In this document: one piece after another, positions 35,367-43,810 of the stretch
Position numbering within the stretch: the stretch's first letter is position 1
Layout of the letters: every line of letters begins with the position of its first letter
Assembly (NCBI RefSeq): GCF_013141865.1
Contig: NZ_RCST01000001.1
Location: 3,348,001-3,412,000 of the forward strand
Direction of reading: 5' to 3'
Length of the DNA: 64,000 nt
From: Methylomonas sp. ZR1
Lineage (GTDB): Bacteria > Pseudomonadota > Gammaproteobacteria > Methylococcales > Methylomonadaceae
Position numbers and translations under genes: made by a program
The notes under the pieces: model-generated
Database searches by the model: none
What the model saw: only the letters and a program-made list of their open reading frames with translations
Told to the model about the DNA's origin: nothing

Positions 35367-36883
35367 TTCAACAAGGTGGTAATGTATTTGAATAAAGCCA
35401 CTGCCCGCACCGGTTCGCGGTTACAGACAATCTGCACATCCAGCGCGGCCGCGGCGCTACCGGCGAACAAGGCTTGCTCCGGCGACAGCCCGCCACCCAA
35501 GCACAAGCCAGCTACGGACAGGAAGGCGTCGCCGGCCCCAATCCGATCCACCACTTTGGAGGACAAGGCGGGAATCTTGTATGCGGTTTTGGTTTGATCC
35601 AGCATCAACGCACCTTTAGTACCGCGGGTGATGGCGATATGCTGTGCACTTAATTTGTCGGCCAACTGGCCGGCCAATTCCTCAATGGCAGCACCTCTAT
35701 CGTGGCTCGCTAGCCGTAACTCCGGCTCGTTCAATGACAAGAAATCCGCGTTCGGATAACGTGTGATCAAGTGATACCCCCGATTGCCGCTGTTAACCTG
35801 CGCATTCACCGCCAGATATTTAGCGCCTTTGGACAAGGCCGCAACCATTTGATTGGAGATAAAGCCGTTACCGAAATCCGGCACGATCACCACATCGTAA
35901 TCGCGCAAATGTTTGTCCAGCCAAGCCACGATCTTGCGATTGGTGTCCTCCGGCAACGGCGCATCGTTATAAAAATACACTTCAAATAACTTGGCGATGT
36001 CGGCATCGACATAGCGTCGCTTCACAATCGTCGGCCGATCCTGGCTAAAGAAAAACACTGGATCGATGGCCGGGTTCAAATTGGTACGAATAAAATCTTC
36101 GTGACTTTTGGTAGCGCCTAGACCGGACAGCAAAGTCACGTTATGGGCAAATTCCGCAACGTGATTCGCCACCGCGATAGCGCCGCCGGCAAAGCGTTCG
36201 TAGTCGTTGTATTTCACCGAAAACACATTGCCTTTGCCGGTCTGCCCCAAGGGCGAGGTGTAATGGTATTCGTCGACTATCGCTTCGCCGACCACCAGTA
36301 CATTCAAACCGCTTAAGGCCTTGAGTTTGTCGATAATCTCGTTGGCGCCGACCGTTTCCTTGAACTGATCCAGGTACGCTGAGATTTCCGGGGAGAACAC
36401 CTCAAAATATTCGTTTAATAAGCGCGTCGAACTAGACGTGAGTTCGTCGGTAAAGTAAATCCTGCCGCCGTGCCGTTCCACGGCGTCTTTTTCGTGCTGG
36501 ATATTGCCGGTCAGATCGTCGCTGGTGCTTTTGTAATCGCTACCCTTCACATATAAATCAGGCTTCACCTGATCCAATACTTCCACGGCGGTAATCGCAT
36601 GGTTGATCGCCACACTATCGACGCAAGCCAGTGCCGCAATGTTTTCAGCACGCAAATATTGGTTGAACACCGGCCGACCGGGGCCTTTATTGACATATTC
36701 GTCGGCGGTGACGCTAACCAATAATGCATCTGCCTGCCTTGCTCCGCTTTGCAGATGACGGATATGGCCGATATGCAGTAAATCAAAAGTTCCATGGCAT
36801 AAAGCCACGGTTTTGCCTTGCGCTTTCAGTTCGGCGGCACGCTGCGCCAGTTGTTCGATAGAAACGATTTTTTCCGTGGACAT
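35363..36883 (-). CDS. HldE-like bifunctional nucleotidyltransferase-kinase, domains swapped
   Basis: 506 residues. The N-terminal third is a cytidylyltransferase-fold domain with HGTFDLLHIGH (30-40) and PGRPVFNQYLRAENI; the C-terminal part is a PfkB-type kinase with FAGGAIAVANHVA and catalytic DRIGAGDAFL (446-455). Escherichia coli HldE, which makes ADP-heptose, has kinase first and adenylyltransferase second, so the order here is reversed. AGGA precedes the ATG at 36883. With the GmhA-like gene 4 bases upstream, a heptose-phosphate route is likely, but the final sugar is unknown. Confidence 0.8.
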   Translation of the reverse strand: MSTEKIVSIEQLAQRAAELKAQGKTVALCHGTFDLLHIGHIRHLQSGARQADALLVSVTADEYVNKGPGRPVFNQYLRAENIAALACVDSVAINHAITAVEVLDQVKPDLYVKGSDYKSTSDDLTGNIQHEKDAVERHGGRIYFTDELTSSSTRLLNEYFEVFSPEISAYLDQFKETVGANEIIDKLKALSGLNVLVVGEAIVDEYHYTSPLGQTGKGNVFSVKYNDYERFAGGAIAVANHVAEFAHNVTLLSGLGATKSHEDFIRTNLNPAIDPVFFFSQDRPTIVKRRYVDADIAKLFEVYFYNDAPLPEDTNRKIVAWLDKHLRDYDVVIVPDFGNGFISNQMVAALSKGAKYLAVNAQVNSGNRGYHLITRYPNADFLSLNEPELRLASHDRGAAIEELAGQLADKLSAQHIAITRGTKGALMLDQTKTAYKIPALSSKVVDRIGAGDAFLSVAGLCLGGGLSPEQALFAGSAAAALDVQIVCNREPVRAVALFKYITTLLK

Positions 36884-36887
36884 GAGC

Positions 36888-37451
36888 TTATTTCCTGAGC
36901 AGATGATCGGTAATATGGTGCAACACGAACAGATGCCCCAACTCGACCATGCCGTAATGACTGCTGTCCAGCCAGCAATTCCAGCGCCCCAGTTTACGGA
37001 GCGGATTGTCGGCTTTGAAGCCACTTAAGGTCATGACCGGCAAGCCTTTGGCATTAGCAGCCTGCACCGCATTGACGATATTCAAGGATTGCCCGGAACT
37101 GCTGATCGCGATCAATAAATCGTCGGGGTTGGCAAATGCGGCGATTTGTTTGGCAAAAGCCTGCTCATAACCAAAATCGTTGGTAAAACAGGTCAAGGGC
37201 GCGGCTTCGTGCAAGGTCAACGCGCACAAACCGCCGACATTACGCAAATCGGTGATCACGTGACTGGCAATCGCCGCGCTGCCGCCGTTGCCCAGCACCA
37301 TGATTTTGGCCTGCTGTTCGCGCACTCTGGCAAATTCGGCAAGCAATTGCTGAATCACCGATTCGCCGTCCAGGGTTTGAGCCTGCGCATCGGTAAATAC
37401 GCTGTTATTCAATAAGTTTGCAAAATCCGCTGCCGCTAGTCCGATAGCCAT
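36888..37451 (-). CDS. SIS-domain sugar isomerase, GmhA-like
   Basis: 187 residues with the SIS fold: VLGNGGSAAIASHVITDL (phosphosugar loop), LTCFTNDFGYEQAFAKQI, LLIAISSSGQSLNIVNAV and VELGHLFVLHHITDHLL. GmhA converts sedoheptulose 7-phosphate to heptose 7-phosphate, which the adjacent HldE-like enzyme could use. GGAGAGG precedes the ATG. Related DiaA-type proteins lack enzyme activity, but the neighbours favour a biosynthetic role. Confidence 0.82.
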   Translation of the reverse strand: MAIGLAAADFANLLNNSVFTDAQAQTLDGESVIQQLLAEFARVREQQAKIMVLGNGGSAAIASHVITDLRNVGGLCALTLHEAAPLTCFTNDFGYEQAFAKQIAAFANPDDLLIAISSSGQSLNIVNAVQAANAKGLPVMTLSGFKADNPLRKLGRWNCWLDSSHYGMVELGHLFVLHHITDHLLRK

Positions 37452-37461
37452 CAGCCTCTCC

Positions 37462-38448
37462 TTATTTGTCCAGGTATTTAAACCAGTCGGCAGTAGCAGC
37501 GGCTATCGATGTCGAAGTCCACAACGGCGCGTTTCGCCAGTAATCGATATGCGCCAGCATGTTGGCGACGCCTTGCTCGAAACTGACTTGCGGCTGCCAA
37601 CCGAGTTTTGCCTTGATTTTGCCGGTATCGGCAAAGGTGCAATCGGGCTCGCCCGGCCGCTTGGGGATGTATTCGATAGGGCCGCCCAACAATCCCACCA
37701 ACTGGTTGACGCTATAAGTACCGCCGCTACCGACATTCATGATCTCTCCGCAAAGCGCCGATTCGGCGGCTGCAATAAAGGCGTTGGCCACATCGGTGAC
37801 ATAGGTAAAGTCCCGAGTCTGTGTGCCGTCGCCGACCACGGTAAAGGGTTTACCGTTAATCTTTTGCGCCAGAAATACCCCGAACACCGCGCCGTAAGCG
37901 CCGGTAGTCCGGGCATGCGGGCCATAAACGTTGAATAAACGCAGCGACACAGCAGGCAAGTCATAGAGCTGTGCCCAGTGCATCACCAGCTCCTCACCCA
38001 AGTATTTGGTTAAAGCATAAGGATACTGTGGCTGAACGGGCGTGGATTCCGGCGTGGGAAATTGATCTGGAATGCCGTAACAGGACGACGAAGCCGCATA
38101 GACAAATCGCTTGATACCGGCGGCGCGCGCGCCTTCCAATACGTTAAATGTACCGCTGACATTGGTCTCGTAATACGCGCGTGGCTGCTCGATGGACGGA
38201 ACGATGTCGGCTAGGCCGGCTAAGTGGAATACCCAGTCGATCCCAGAGAACAAAGGTGCGATGGCGTCAGCATCGCGAATATCGGCGTGATGGAATTCGA
38301 AACGTTCCTGGCCGAGCAAATCGGCGATGGTTTCTTTGCGGCCGCCAACCAGACTATCAATAACGCTGACCTGATGGCCTTGTTGCCATAACTCGCGACT
38401 CAAATGACTGCCAATAAATCCCGCGCCGCCGGTAACCAATACTTTCAT
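37462..38448 (-). CDS. NAD-dependent nucleotide-sugar epimerase (GalE/WbpP-like SDR)
   Basis: 328 residues with VTGGAGFIGSHL (5-16), VFHLAGLADIVPSI, AASSSCYG and catalytic YALTK, plus LRLFNVYGPHARTTGAYG and TRDFTYVTDVA. The pattern matches UDP-hexose 4-epimerases and related heptose-modifying enzymes. It lies 10 bases before the GmhA-like gene and 9 after a radical SAM gene. It could act on the nucleotide-heptose made by the HldE-like enzyme; this is inferred. Confidence 0.85.
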   Translation of the reverse strand: MKVLVTGGAGFIGSHLSRELWQQGHQVSVIDSLVGGRKETIADLLGQERFEFHHADIRDADAIAPLFSGIDWVFHLAGLADIVPSIEQPRAYYETNVSGTFNVLEGARAAGIKRFVYAASSSCYGIPDQFPTPESTPVQPQYPYALTKYLGEELVMHWAQLYDLPAVSLRLFNVYGPHARTTGAYGAVFGVFLAQKINGKPFTVVGDGTQTRDFTYVTDVANAFIAAAESALCGEIMNVGSGGTYSVNQLVGLLGGPIEYIPKRPGEPDCTFADTGKIKAKLGWQPQVSFEQGVANMLAHIDYWRNAPLWTSTSIAAATADWFKYLDK

Positions 38449-38457
38449 GCGTCTGTC

Positions 38458-39558
38458 CTAGATAAAATTGATATGGGCCGGCTGATTGGCCGTGAGTTTG
38501 TCCAGATATTGGTTGACCGCTTCCATCCGGCAATTTTTGCGGCATTGGCTGATATCCAGTTCCTGGCTGATGTACTGCCAGTTCTGCCGGCGCTTCTCGC
38601 CTTCCCAGATGTCCTGAAAAGAATGCTCCTGGATATTGCCGTAGGCAAAGCGTTGATCGGTCAAATAAGCGCTGCAGCCGTAGACTTCGCCGTCAGCCAT
38701 GATATAGCCCCAAAAATAAGGCGTGGCGTGGCAAGTTTTATAGCGTTCGGTTTCCGATTGGCTGTAGTTCTTCATGGTCTGCTCGCGAAAGACCACGTTA
38801 AAACCGTCGCCATTGAATTGGGCCAGTTCTTCGGCCATGCCTAACAGATTGTCGTAGCGCAAACTTTCGTAGCGGCGGGTTTCGCTGAATAGATGTTGGG
38901 AATACGGCTTGACGACCAGATAATCCAAACCGATTTCTCGGCAGATTTTTGCCAGCGTGGTTACTTCGTGCTGATTTTCCGGCAACAATAGAATTTGTGC
39001 GCCCAAAGCACAGGATAATTGCTGGGCTTTTTTATGTTCGACCGCGCGACGCAGATTGTTCAGCACCAAGTCAAAATCGGATGCCTTGGATTGATGGATG
39101 GCTGCATAATTTTCGGCGCTGCCGGCATTTAGCGACACCTTGATCCACGATACCAGCGGCAAGGATTGCTCGACAAAACGTTGATTCATCAAGGTGCCGT
39201 TGGTGGTGAAAGACACATCGATACCGGCATCGAAAGTCCATTTGACGATGTCGTTAATCTCCTTGTGCAACATTGGCTCGCCTTCGCCGGCGTACATGAT
39301 GCTTTTCACACCAAGCTTACCCATCTCGGCCAAACGCTCCGCCAGAATTTTGACATCCAGGCGCTGCGCTTTATATCCGATGTAATCGACAGCACAGAAG
39401 GTGCAACGATGGTTGCAGGCCCCTACCGGGGAGACTTCCATGTAGATGGGATATACGGCTTTCGCGAGCTGCCAATCATGCTTGCCATCCAACCATTGCG
39501 CCACCCGTTGCGGGTGATACACCAGTTTATGACTGTCTATGCCGTATTTATCTGCCAT
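38458..39558 (-). CDS. radical SAM/SPASM protein, first gene of the 16-kb operon
   Basis: 366 residues. Cluster ligands C48, C52 and C55 in ACNHRCTFCAVDYIGY; AGEGEPMLHKEI; SPASM-like C-terminus CHATPYFWGYIMADGEVYGC, YGNIQEHSFQDIWEG, CRKNC and a final HINFI. It aligns over much of its length with the protein at 31.9-33.2 kb but lacks the long N-terminal extension. About 130 bases separate it from the Hsp70 gene upstream, where the operon promoter should lie. Substrate unknown. Confidence 0.82.
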   Translation of the reverse strand: MADKYGIDSHKLVYHPQRVAQWLDGKHDWQLAKAVYPIYMEVSPVGACNHRCTFCAVDYIGYKAQRLDVKILAERLAEMGKLGVKSIMYAGEGEPMLHKEINDIVKWTFDAGIDVSFTTNGTLMNQRFVEQSLPLVSWIKVSLNAGSAENYAAIHQSKASDFDLVLNNLRRAVEHKKAQQLSCALGAQILLLPENQHEVTTLAKICREIGLDYLVVKPYSQHLFSETRRYESLRYDNLLGMAEELAQFNGDGFNVVFREQTMKNYSQSETERYKTCHATPYFWGYIMADGEVYGCSAYLTDQRFAYGNIQEHSFQDIWEGEKRRQNWQYISQELDISQCRKNCRMEAVNQYLDKLTANQPAHINFI

Positions 39559-39688
39559 GTTTTTGTCGTTTAATATGCTTTCAGAGTGAAAAACCGCTAC
39601 AGAACAGGATAATGCGATTTCTATGCCAGTTTCCGGTTCAGGTAGCCTGCCGCTGTTGATTGTTATATCGGCATCACAAAGCTTAGCA

Positions 39689-42457
39689 TTAAACGATTAG
39701 TTTCAAGCCCGGAGGTAACGCCTCACCGAAGACTTGTTTTTCCTGTTGTTCGTCCAGTTGTTTGAATTCGGCGACCATGTCTATCCAGGAAGATGGGGAT
39801 TTAGTTTGTTTGAGCTTGTCGATAACCTGCGTGCGCAGCTGATCGTCGATGTCCCTGGCCCGATCATCGCATCGCCTGGCCAGCAAGGTGGCAGCAAAGC
39901 CGGCCTGAGTTAGCTTTTTCCAGTCAGCTTTCAGTAGCTGTTGCAGCCAACTCTCTACCGTGGCGGCTGGAATAACCTGATGATTGCTGCCGTGAAACAA
40001 AATCCGTCCGCCGATACGGCCGACCGCCCACCAACTTTGCTCGGGTTCCCCGGCTTTTTCCAGACGCTTTAGCAGCCATTCGCCCAGTTGAATTTTATCG
40101 GTAATTGTCAGTCTTTCCAGCGCCGCCGCCAAACGCACCATATCTTCGTAACCGCGTGTCGCCAGTTGCTTAGAGACGCCGGGCTGGCGCGCGGCAGCCG
40201 GGTTAATGTATTTAGCGATGTCGTTAAAGATGCGTTGCTGGGCATCCGCACTCAAGCCGCCGGCAACGCGCCGCCATAAGGTCCACCATTCGGCCCAGTT
40301 TTGCTTTTCGTTGACGAATTGCAAGCCTTCCGCATATAGCTTCCAAAGCTGCTCTACCCGCCAATCGTCAAGCGGGTAGCCAAAACCTGGCCGCAAGCAA
40401 AAACCGGCCAGACTTAACCAGAGGCGTTCGTGCTGTTCGCTCCTCCGCCGATATTTACTGCCTTCCAACAAGGCCGTAAACAACTCGCGCAGCAACGGGG
40501 TTTGCCAGTCGCCGCGCGGTGCAGCGAGCACTTTTTCCAGCTCGGCGCGCAAAATTTTTACAGCCTGCGGATCGACTTGTTTGGATTTGGCGCCGAATAC
40601 GGCCTGAATTTTTTCCAGCGCTTGCGGTAATTGGCCAGGCAGTTCGGCGTTGGCGATAATTTGGGCCTTTTTACGAATCTGAAACTCTACGTCCCATCGC
40701 TGGCTGGAATCGTCCACCGCCACGCACTGTATTTGCAAGGTACCGACTTCCGTATAAGTTGCCAGTAATTGCACCGCCACTTCGGTTTTTTGTTGGCCTT
40801 CGAATGCCACCGCTAGGGGAGGCAAGCTATGAAAACGTTCGTCATCGAGTTCGACAATGTCGCCTGGCTGATAAGTACTGTCTCCGCTACTGGACAACAA
40901 ATGAAAACGTACCGGTTGCCCAACCCTAAGAGCGAATTGCCGATCGTTCAACAGAATCTCATGACCTTCCTCGCTACCTTTCGGCAAGATACAAACGCCA
41001 TGCCCGCCAAGCTTCCCATCACCACTTTTGGCCGCGGCATCAACCAGCAGAAAATAACTACGGGCGGCGCCACCGCCGATTTTCAACTTCTTATCGCGGC
41101 GGGCAACCGCATAACTGACCGCGCCGTAAGCCACCGCCAATTCCGGATGGCTGTTATCCAGCAATAAGGGGGGTTGCCCGCCGCGCCAATTGGCTAATAA
41201 ATCGATTAAGCGTTGCACCATGGCCGAACTGCGAAACACGCCGCCGTTCAGTAATAAGGCGTCGGGGACAATTTGATGCTCTGCTCCGGTTCCTCGCAAC
41301 GCCATTTGCGCAGCCTGGGCATGCATTTGCAAAAAGGCGGCAATATGCTTACTGATAGCCGGCTCCGCCGCATAGGGCAAGCCAAACTCCACTACGCCGC
41401 TACGCTTCCTATCCGGCAGGTCTTGCAAGCCGGACATAGGTAAAAAGCCATCCAATGCAATTTGCTTAACCTCTTCTTTGCTCAGCGACGTACTTTTTGT
41501 GCCGCCAATCAACCTGGAGCCGCCACCCAACAAGGTTATGGCAACCTGCTCGGGCGCGTCATCGGCTAATAGCTGTTCCTTGGCGACCCGACATTGCTCC
41601 AGCAATTGCGATAAATCGGCTGTCGAGAGTTTTTTATCGCCGGTTCGCAAGCGGCTTTCCGCTAGATGCGCCAGAGTCAGGTCAATATTGTCGCCCCCCA
41701 ACATCAGGTGGTCGCCGACACCTATGCGCGTCAGCTTAGGCTCCTCAGCCCCCTGCTCAATCTTGATCAAGGTCAAATCGGTAGTACCACCACCGACATC
41801 GCAAACCAGCAATAACCGGCTATCGGCCAGACTGGATTTGATGGTACCGGCATGCCGGCGCAGCCAGTCGTAACAAACCGCTTGAGGCTCCTCCAACAAC
41901 CTGACAGCACTCAAGCCAGCCATTTTGGCCGCCTCCAATGTTAAGGATCGCGCGGACTCGTCAAAGGACGCTGGCACCGTAATCACTACTTCCTGAAGCG
42001 CAAGTGGTGCTTTGGGAAAACGGTGCTCCCAAACGGCGCAGACATGTCGCAAATAACTAGCACTGGCTTCCAGCGGCGAGACTTTAAATACCGATTCGTC
42101 ACTGCCCCAGGGCAAAATGGCCGCGCTGTGATCGACCGAGGTGTGCGACAACCAGCTTTTAGCGCTAGTAACCAATCGACCTTGCGACTTTGCACCCAGC
42201 AAGCGCGCCGCTTCGCCAAGCACAGCGCCTTTTTCCTGAGTCAAAAACCCGGCTTCTTCCGTTATTTCGCCTGGCGCGGGATGGTATCGCACCGACGGTA
42301 ATAGCGGCTTGGCGCTCACTTCGCCTGGCGCGATCAACTGAGGAATTTCGAACAAGTGAATAGCTTTAGCAGGATCGCCTATATCGGAGTACGCGACCAC
42401 CGTATGGGTGGTACCTAGATCGATTCCGACCGAATAAGTAGCAGTGTAGTTTTTCAA
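39689..42457 (-). CDS. large Hsp70-family protein (DUF3731-type C-terminus)
   Basis: 922 residues. The N-terminal part is an Hsp70 ATPase: GIDLGTTHTVVAYSD (11-25), VVITVPASFDESAR, RLLEEPQAVCYDW, VCDVGGGTTDLTLIKIE, and LLNGGVFRSS. The rest does not look like the DnaK peptide-binding domain and resembles the long DUF3731 tail of atypical bacterial Hsp70s (RPGFGYPLDDWRVEQLWKLY, WWTLWRRVAGGL). In other genomes such proteins often have a second Hsp70 partner; none is present here. Probably a chaperone or regulator of unknown client. Confidence 0.83.
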   Translation of the reverse strand: MKNYTATYSVGIDLGTTHTVVAYSDIGDPAKAIHLFEIPQLIAPGEVSAKPLLPSVRYHPAPGEITEEAGFLTQEKGAVLGEAARLLGAKSQGRLVTSAKSWLSHTSVDHSAAILPWGSDESVFKVSPLEASASYLRHVCAVWEHRFPKAPLALQEVVITVPASFDESARSLTLEAAKMAGLSAVRLLEEPQAVCYDWLRRHAGTIKSSLADSRLLLVCDVGGGTTDLTLIKIEQGAEEPKLTRIGVGDHLMLGGDNIDLTLAHLAESRLRTGDKKLSTADLSQLLEQCRVAKEQLLADDAPEQVAITLLGGGSRLIGGTKSTSLSKEEVKQIALDGFLPMSGLQDLPDRKRSGVVEFGLPYAAEPAISKHIAAFLQMHAQAAQMALRGTGAEHQIVPDALLLNGGVFRSSAMVQRLIDLLANWRGGQPPLLLDNSHPELAVAYGAVSYAVARRDKKLKIGGGAARSYFLLVDAAAKSGDGKLGGHGVCILPKGSEEGHEILLNDRQFALRVGQPVRFHLLSSSGDSTYQPGDIVELDDERFHSLPPLAVAFEGQQKTEVAVQLLATYTEVGTLQIQCVAVDDSSQRWDVEFQIRKKAQIIANAELPGQLPQALEKIQAVFGAKSKQVDPQAVKILRAELEKVLAAPRGDWQTPLLRELFTALLEGSKYRRRSEQHERLWLSLAGFCLRPGFGYPLDDWRVEQLWKLYAEGLQFVNEKQNWAEWWTLWRRVAGGLSADAQQRIFNDIAKYINPAAARQPGVSKQLATRGYEDMVRLAAALERLTITDKIQLGEWLLKRLEKAGEPEQSWWAVGRIGGRILFHGSNHQVIPAATVESWLQQLLKADWKKLTQAGFAATLLARRCDDRARDIDDQLRTQVIDKLKQTKSPSSWIDMVAEFKQLDEQQEKQVFGEALPPGLKLIV

Positions 42458-42817
42458 AAGGACTTAGTATGTTTATTCTAATTATGTAGGGCTGCCTGCC
42501 GAGTATTCAAGCAGGCGCGCGAGCGCCTATTTTAGTCGGCTTTCTGATCGAACACTCTCGTTTTTCTAGATAGCACTATCCAAACCGTGGTTGCCAGGTA
42601 AAATAAATTTCCACAAAGAACAATCTTTCGATGTGTTTCGAATAAAATGCTTGCGCGCCTAATGTTTGCGATGTTACTTTCCGCCTACGGCAACCATCAG
42701 TGCATTGCATTACTGAATGCGCCCACCGAGAACAAGATCTAGCGCTGTAAAGTAGTCGAGTCTGAATCAAGACCAGGCACCGCAGCAATTATTAACCAAC
42801 TTGAACGAGTTAAATTC
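42458..42817. other. intergenic region between the Hsp70 and the exported protease gene
   Basis: About 360 bases with no gene. It holds two neighbouring inverted repeats near 42494-42527 and must contain the divergent promoters of the flanking genes. I found no clear -10/-35 pair and no small open frame worth reporting. Confidence 0.7.
42494..42534 (+). repeat. tandem inverted repeats, terminator-like
   Basis: GCCTGC (42494-42499) pairs with GCAGGC (42511-42516); directly after, GGCGC-GCGA-GCGCC (42514-42527) forms a GC-rich stem followed by TATTTT. The two stems share bases and are mutually exclusive. No plus-strand gene ends just before it, so it may be a leader structure or the remains of a terminator. 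Confidence 0.45.
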
Positions 42818-43741
42818 ATGCTTATTAAACCATCCGCATTAGCCGGCGTCGTGTTGCTGGCCGCCAGCCAATCAACAGAGGCAGTCGTCATCAATTTCGA
42901 CTACACCTACGACGGCGGATTTTTCTCCGGCAGCAACGCAAGTAGACGAGACATCCTGGATGCCGCAGGCGGGTTTTTGGGAGGTATCTTAACCGACAGC
43001 TTGACTGCGATTACATCCGGCGGCATCAATAATTTCAGCGCGGTATTTCAACGTCCTGATACCGGCGCCAGCACGACTCTGAGCAATTTCAGCGTGGCAG
43101 CCGACACACTGACAGTGTTTGTTGGCGGACAAGCCATGGGAGCAGGCAACCTGGGCTATGGCGGCTATGGCGGTTACAGCGTCAGCGGCACCCAAGATTT
43201 TTTGACCAATGCAGCACAACGAGGACAGTCAAATACGACCGGCCCGTCAGCAACTGATTTTGCGCCATGGGGTGGTCAATTGACCTTCAGCAGTTCGGCA
43301 AACTGGTATTTCGACACGGATCTTTCTACCACCGAGACATTCAGCGGTAATGATTTTTATTCGGTGGCACTGCATGAGTTAGGCCACTTATTAGGCCTAG
43401 GCAGTTCGGACTCGTGGGATAATCAAGCCTCAGGCACCGGCTTTACCGGTGCCAATGCGGTAGCGGCTTATGGCGGCAATGTACCACTGGAGGGCGATAA
43501 GGTTCATTGGTTAGAGGGCACCAAAAGCACGGTAAACGGGATTGAGCAAGAAGCCGCCATGGACCCTACTTTGCGCGTCGGCACGCGCAAAGTATTTACG
43601 CAACTCGACCTCGCCGCGCTGAAAGATGTGGGCTGGCAAGTTTCGGTAACCGCTGTGCCGGTTCCTTCCGCCGTTTGGCTATTTGGCTCTGCTTTATTGG
43701 GTTTTATTGCCAGCAAACGTAAGCAGCTTCTGAATTTCTAG
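42818..43741 (+). CDS. exported VPLPA-CTERM-like protein with HExxH motif
   Basis: 307 residues. The first 22 look like a signal peptide (hydrophobic GVVLLAAS, then TEA). HELGHLLGLG (186-195) is a zinc-protease motif of metzincin type, with H186, E187 and H190; the expected third ligand position (196) is serine, with D198 nearby. The C-terminus from about 280 is a sorting-tag look-alike: VPVPSAVWLFGSALLGFI then SKRKQ, close to the VPLPA form of PEP-CTERM. Such proteins are exported and processed by exosortase. Protease activity is not certain given the altered ligand. Confidence 0.75.
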   Translation: MLIKPSALAGVVLLAASQSTEAVVINFDYTYDGGFFSGSNASRRDILDAAGGFLGGILTDSLTAITSGGINNFSAVFQRPDTGASTTLSNFSVAADTLTVFVGGQAMGAGNLGYGGYGGYSVSGTQDFLTNAAQRGQSNTTGPSATDFAPWGGQLTFSSSANWYFDTDLSTTETFSGNDFYSVALHELGHLLGLGSSDSWDNQASGTGFTGANAVAAYGGNVPLEGDKVHWLEGTKSTVNGIEQEAAMDPTLRVGTRKVFTQLDLAALKDVGWQVSVTAVPVPSAVWLFGSALLGFIASKRKQLLNF

Positions 43742-43755
43742 CAAAATCATCGCCG

Positions 43756-43795
43756 TCGCGCCGGACACGCCAATTCGCAAACAAAACCGGCGCGA
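43756..43795. terminator. inverted repeat between convergent genes
   Basis: TCGCGCCGG (43756-43764) and CCGGCGCGA (43787-43795) are perfect complements with a 22-base loop, in the 69-base gap between the convergent protease-like gene and pcm. On the minus strand a short TTTT lies some distance beyond. A two-way terminator is plausible, though the loop is long. Confidence 0.45.
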
Positions 43796-43810
43796 TAAAG
43801 CAATTAAAAC

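Noticed and set aside
36884..37024. GTG start 47 codons upstream of the HldE-like gene
   Set aside because: Lies inside the GmhA-like gene and encodes a Trp/Cys-rich stretch unrelated to the family; the ATG at 36883 has a ribosome-binding site.
39611..39700. short plus-strand open frame between the radical SAM and Hsp70 genes
   Set aside because: About 25 codons, no ribosome-binding site, antisense to the 3' end of the Hsp70 gene.
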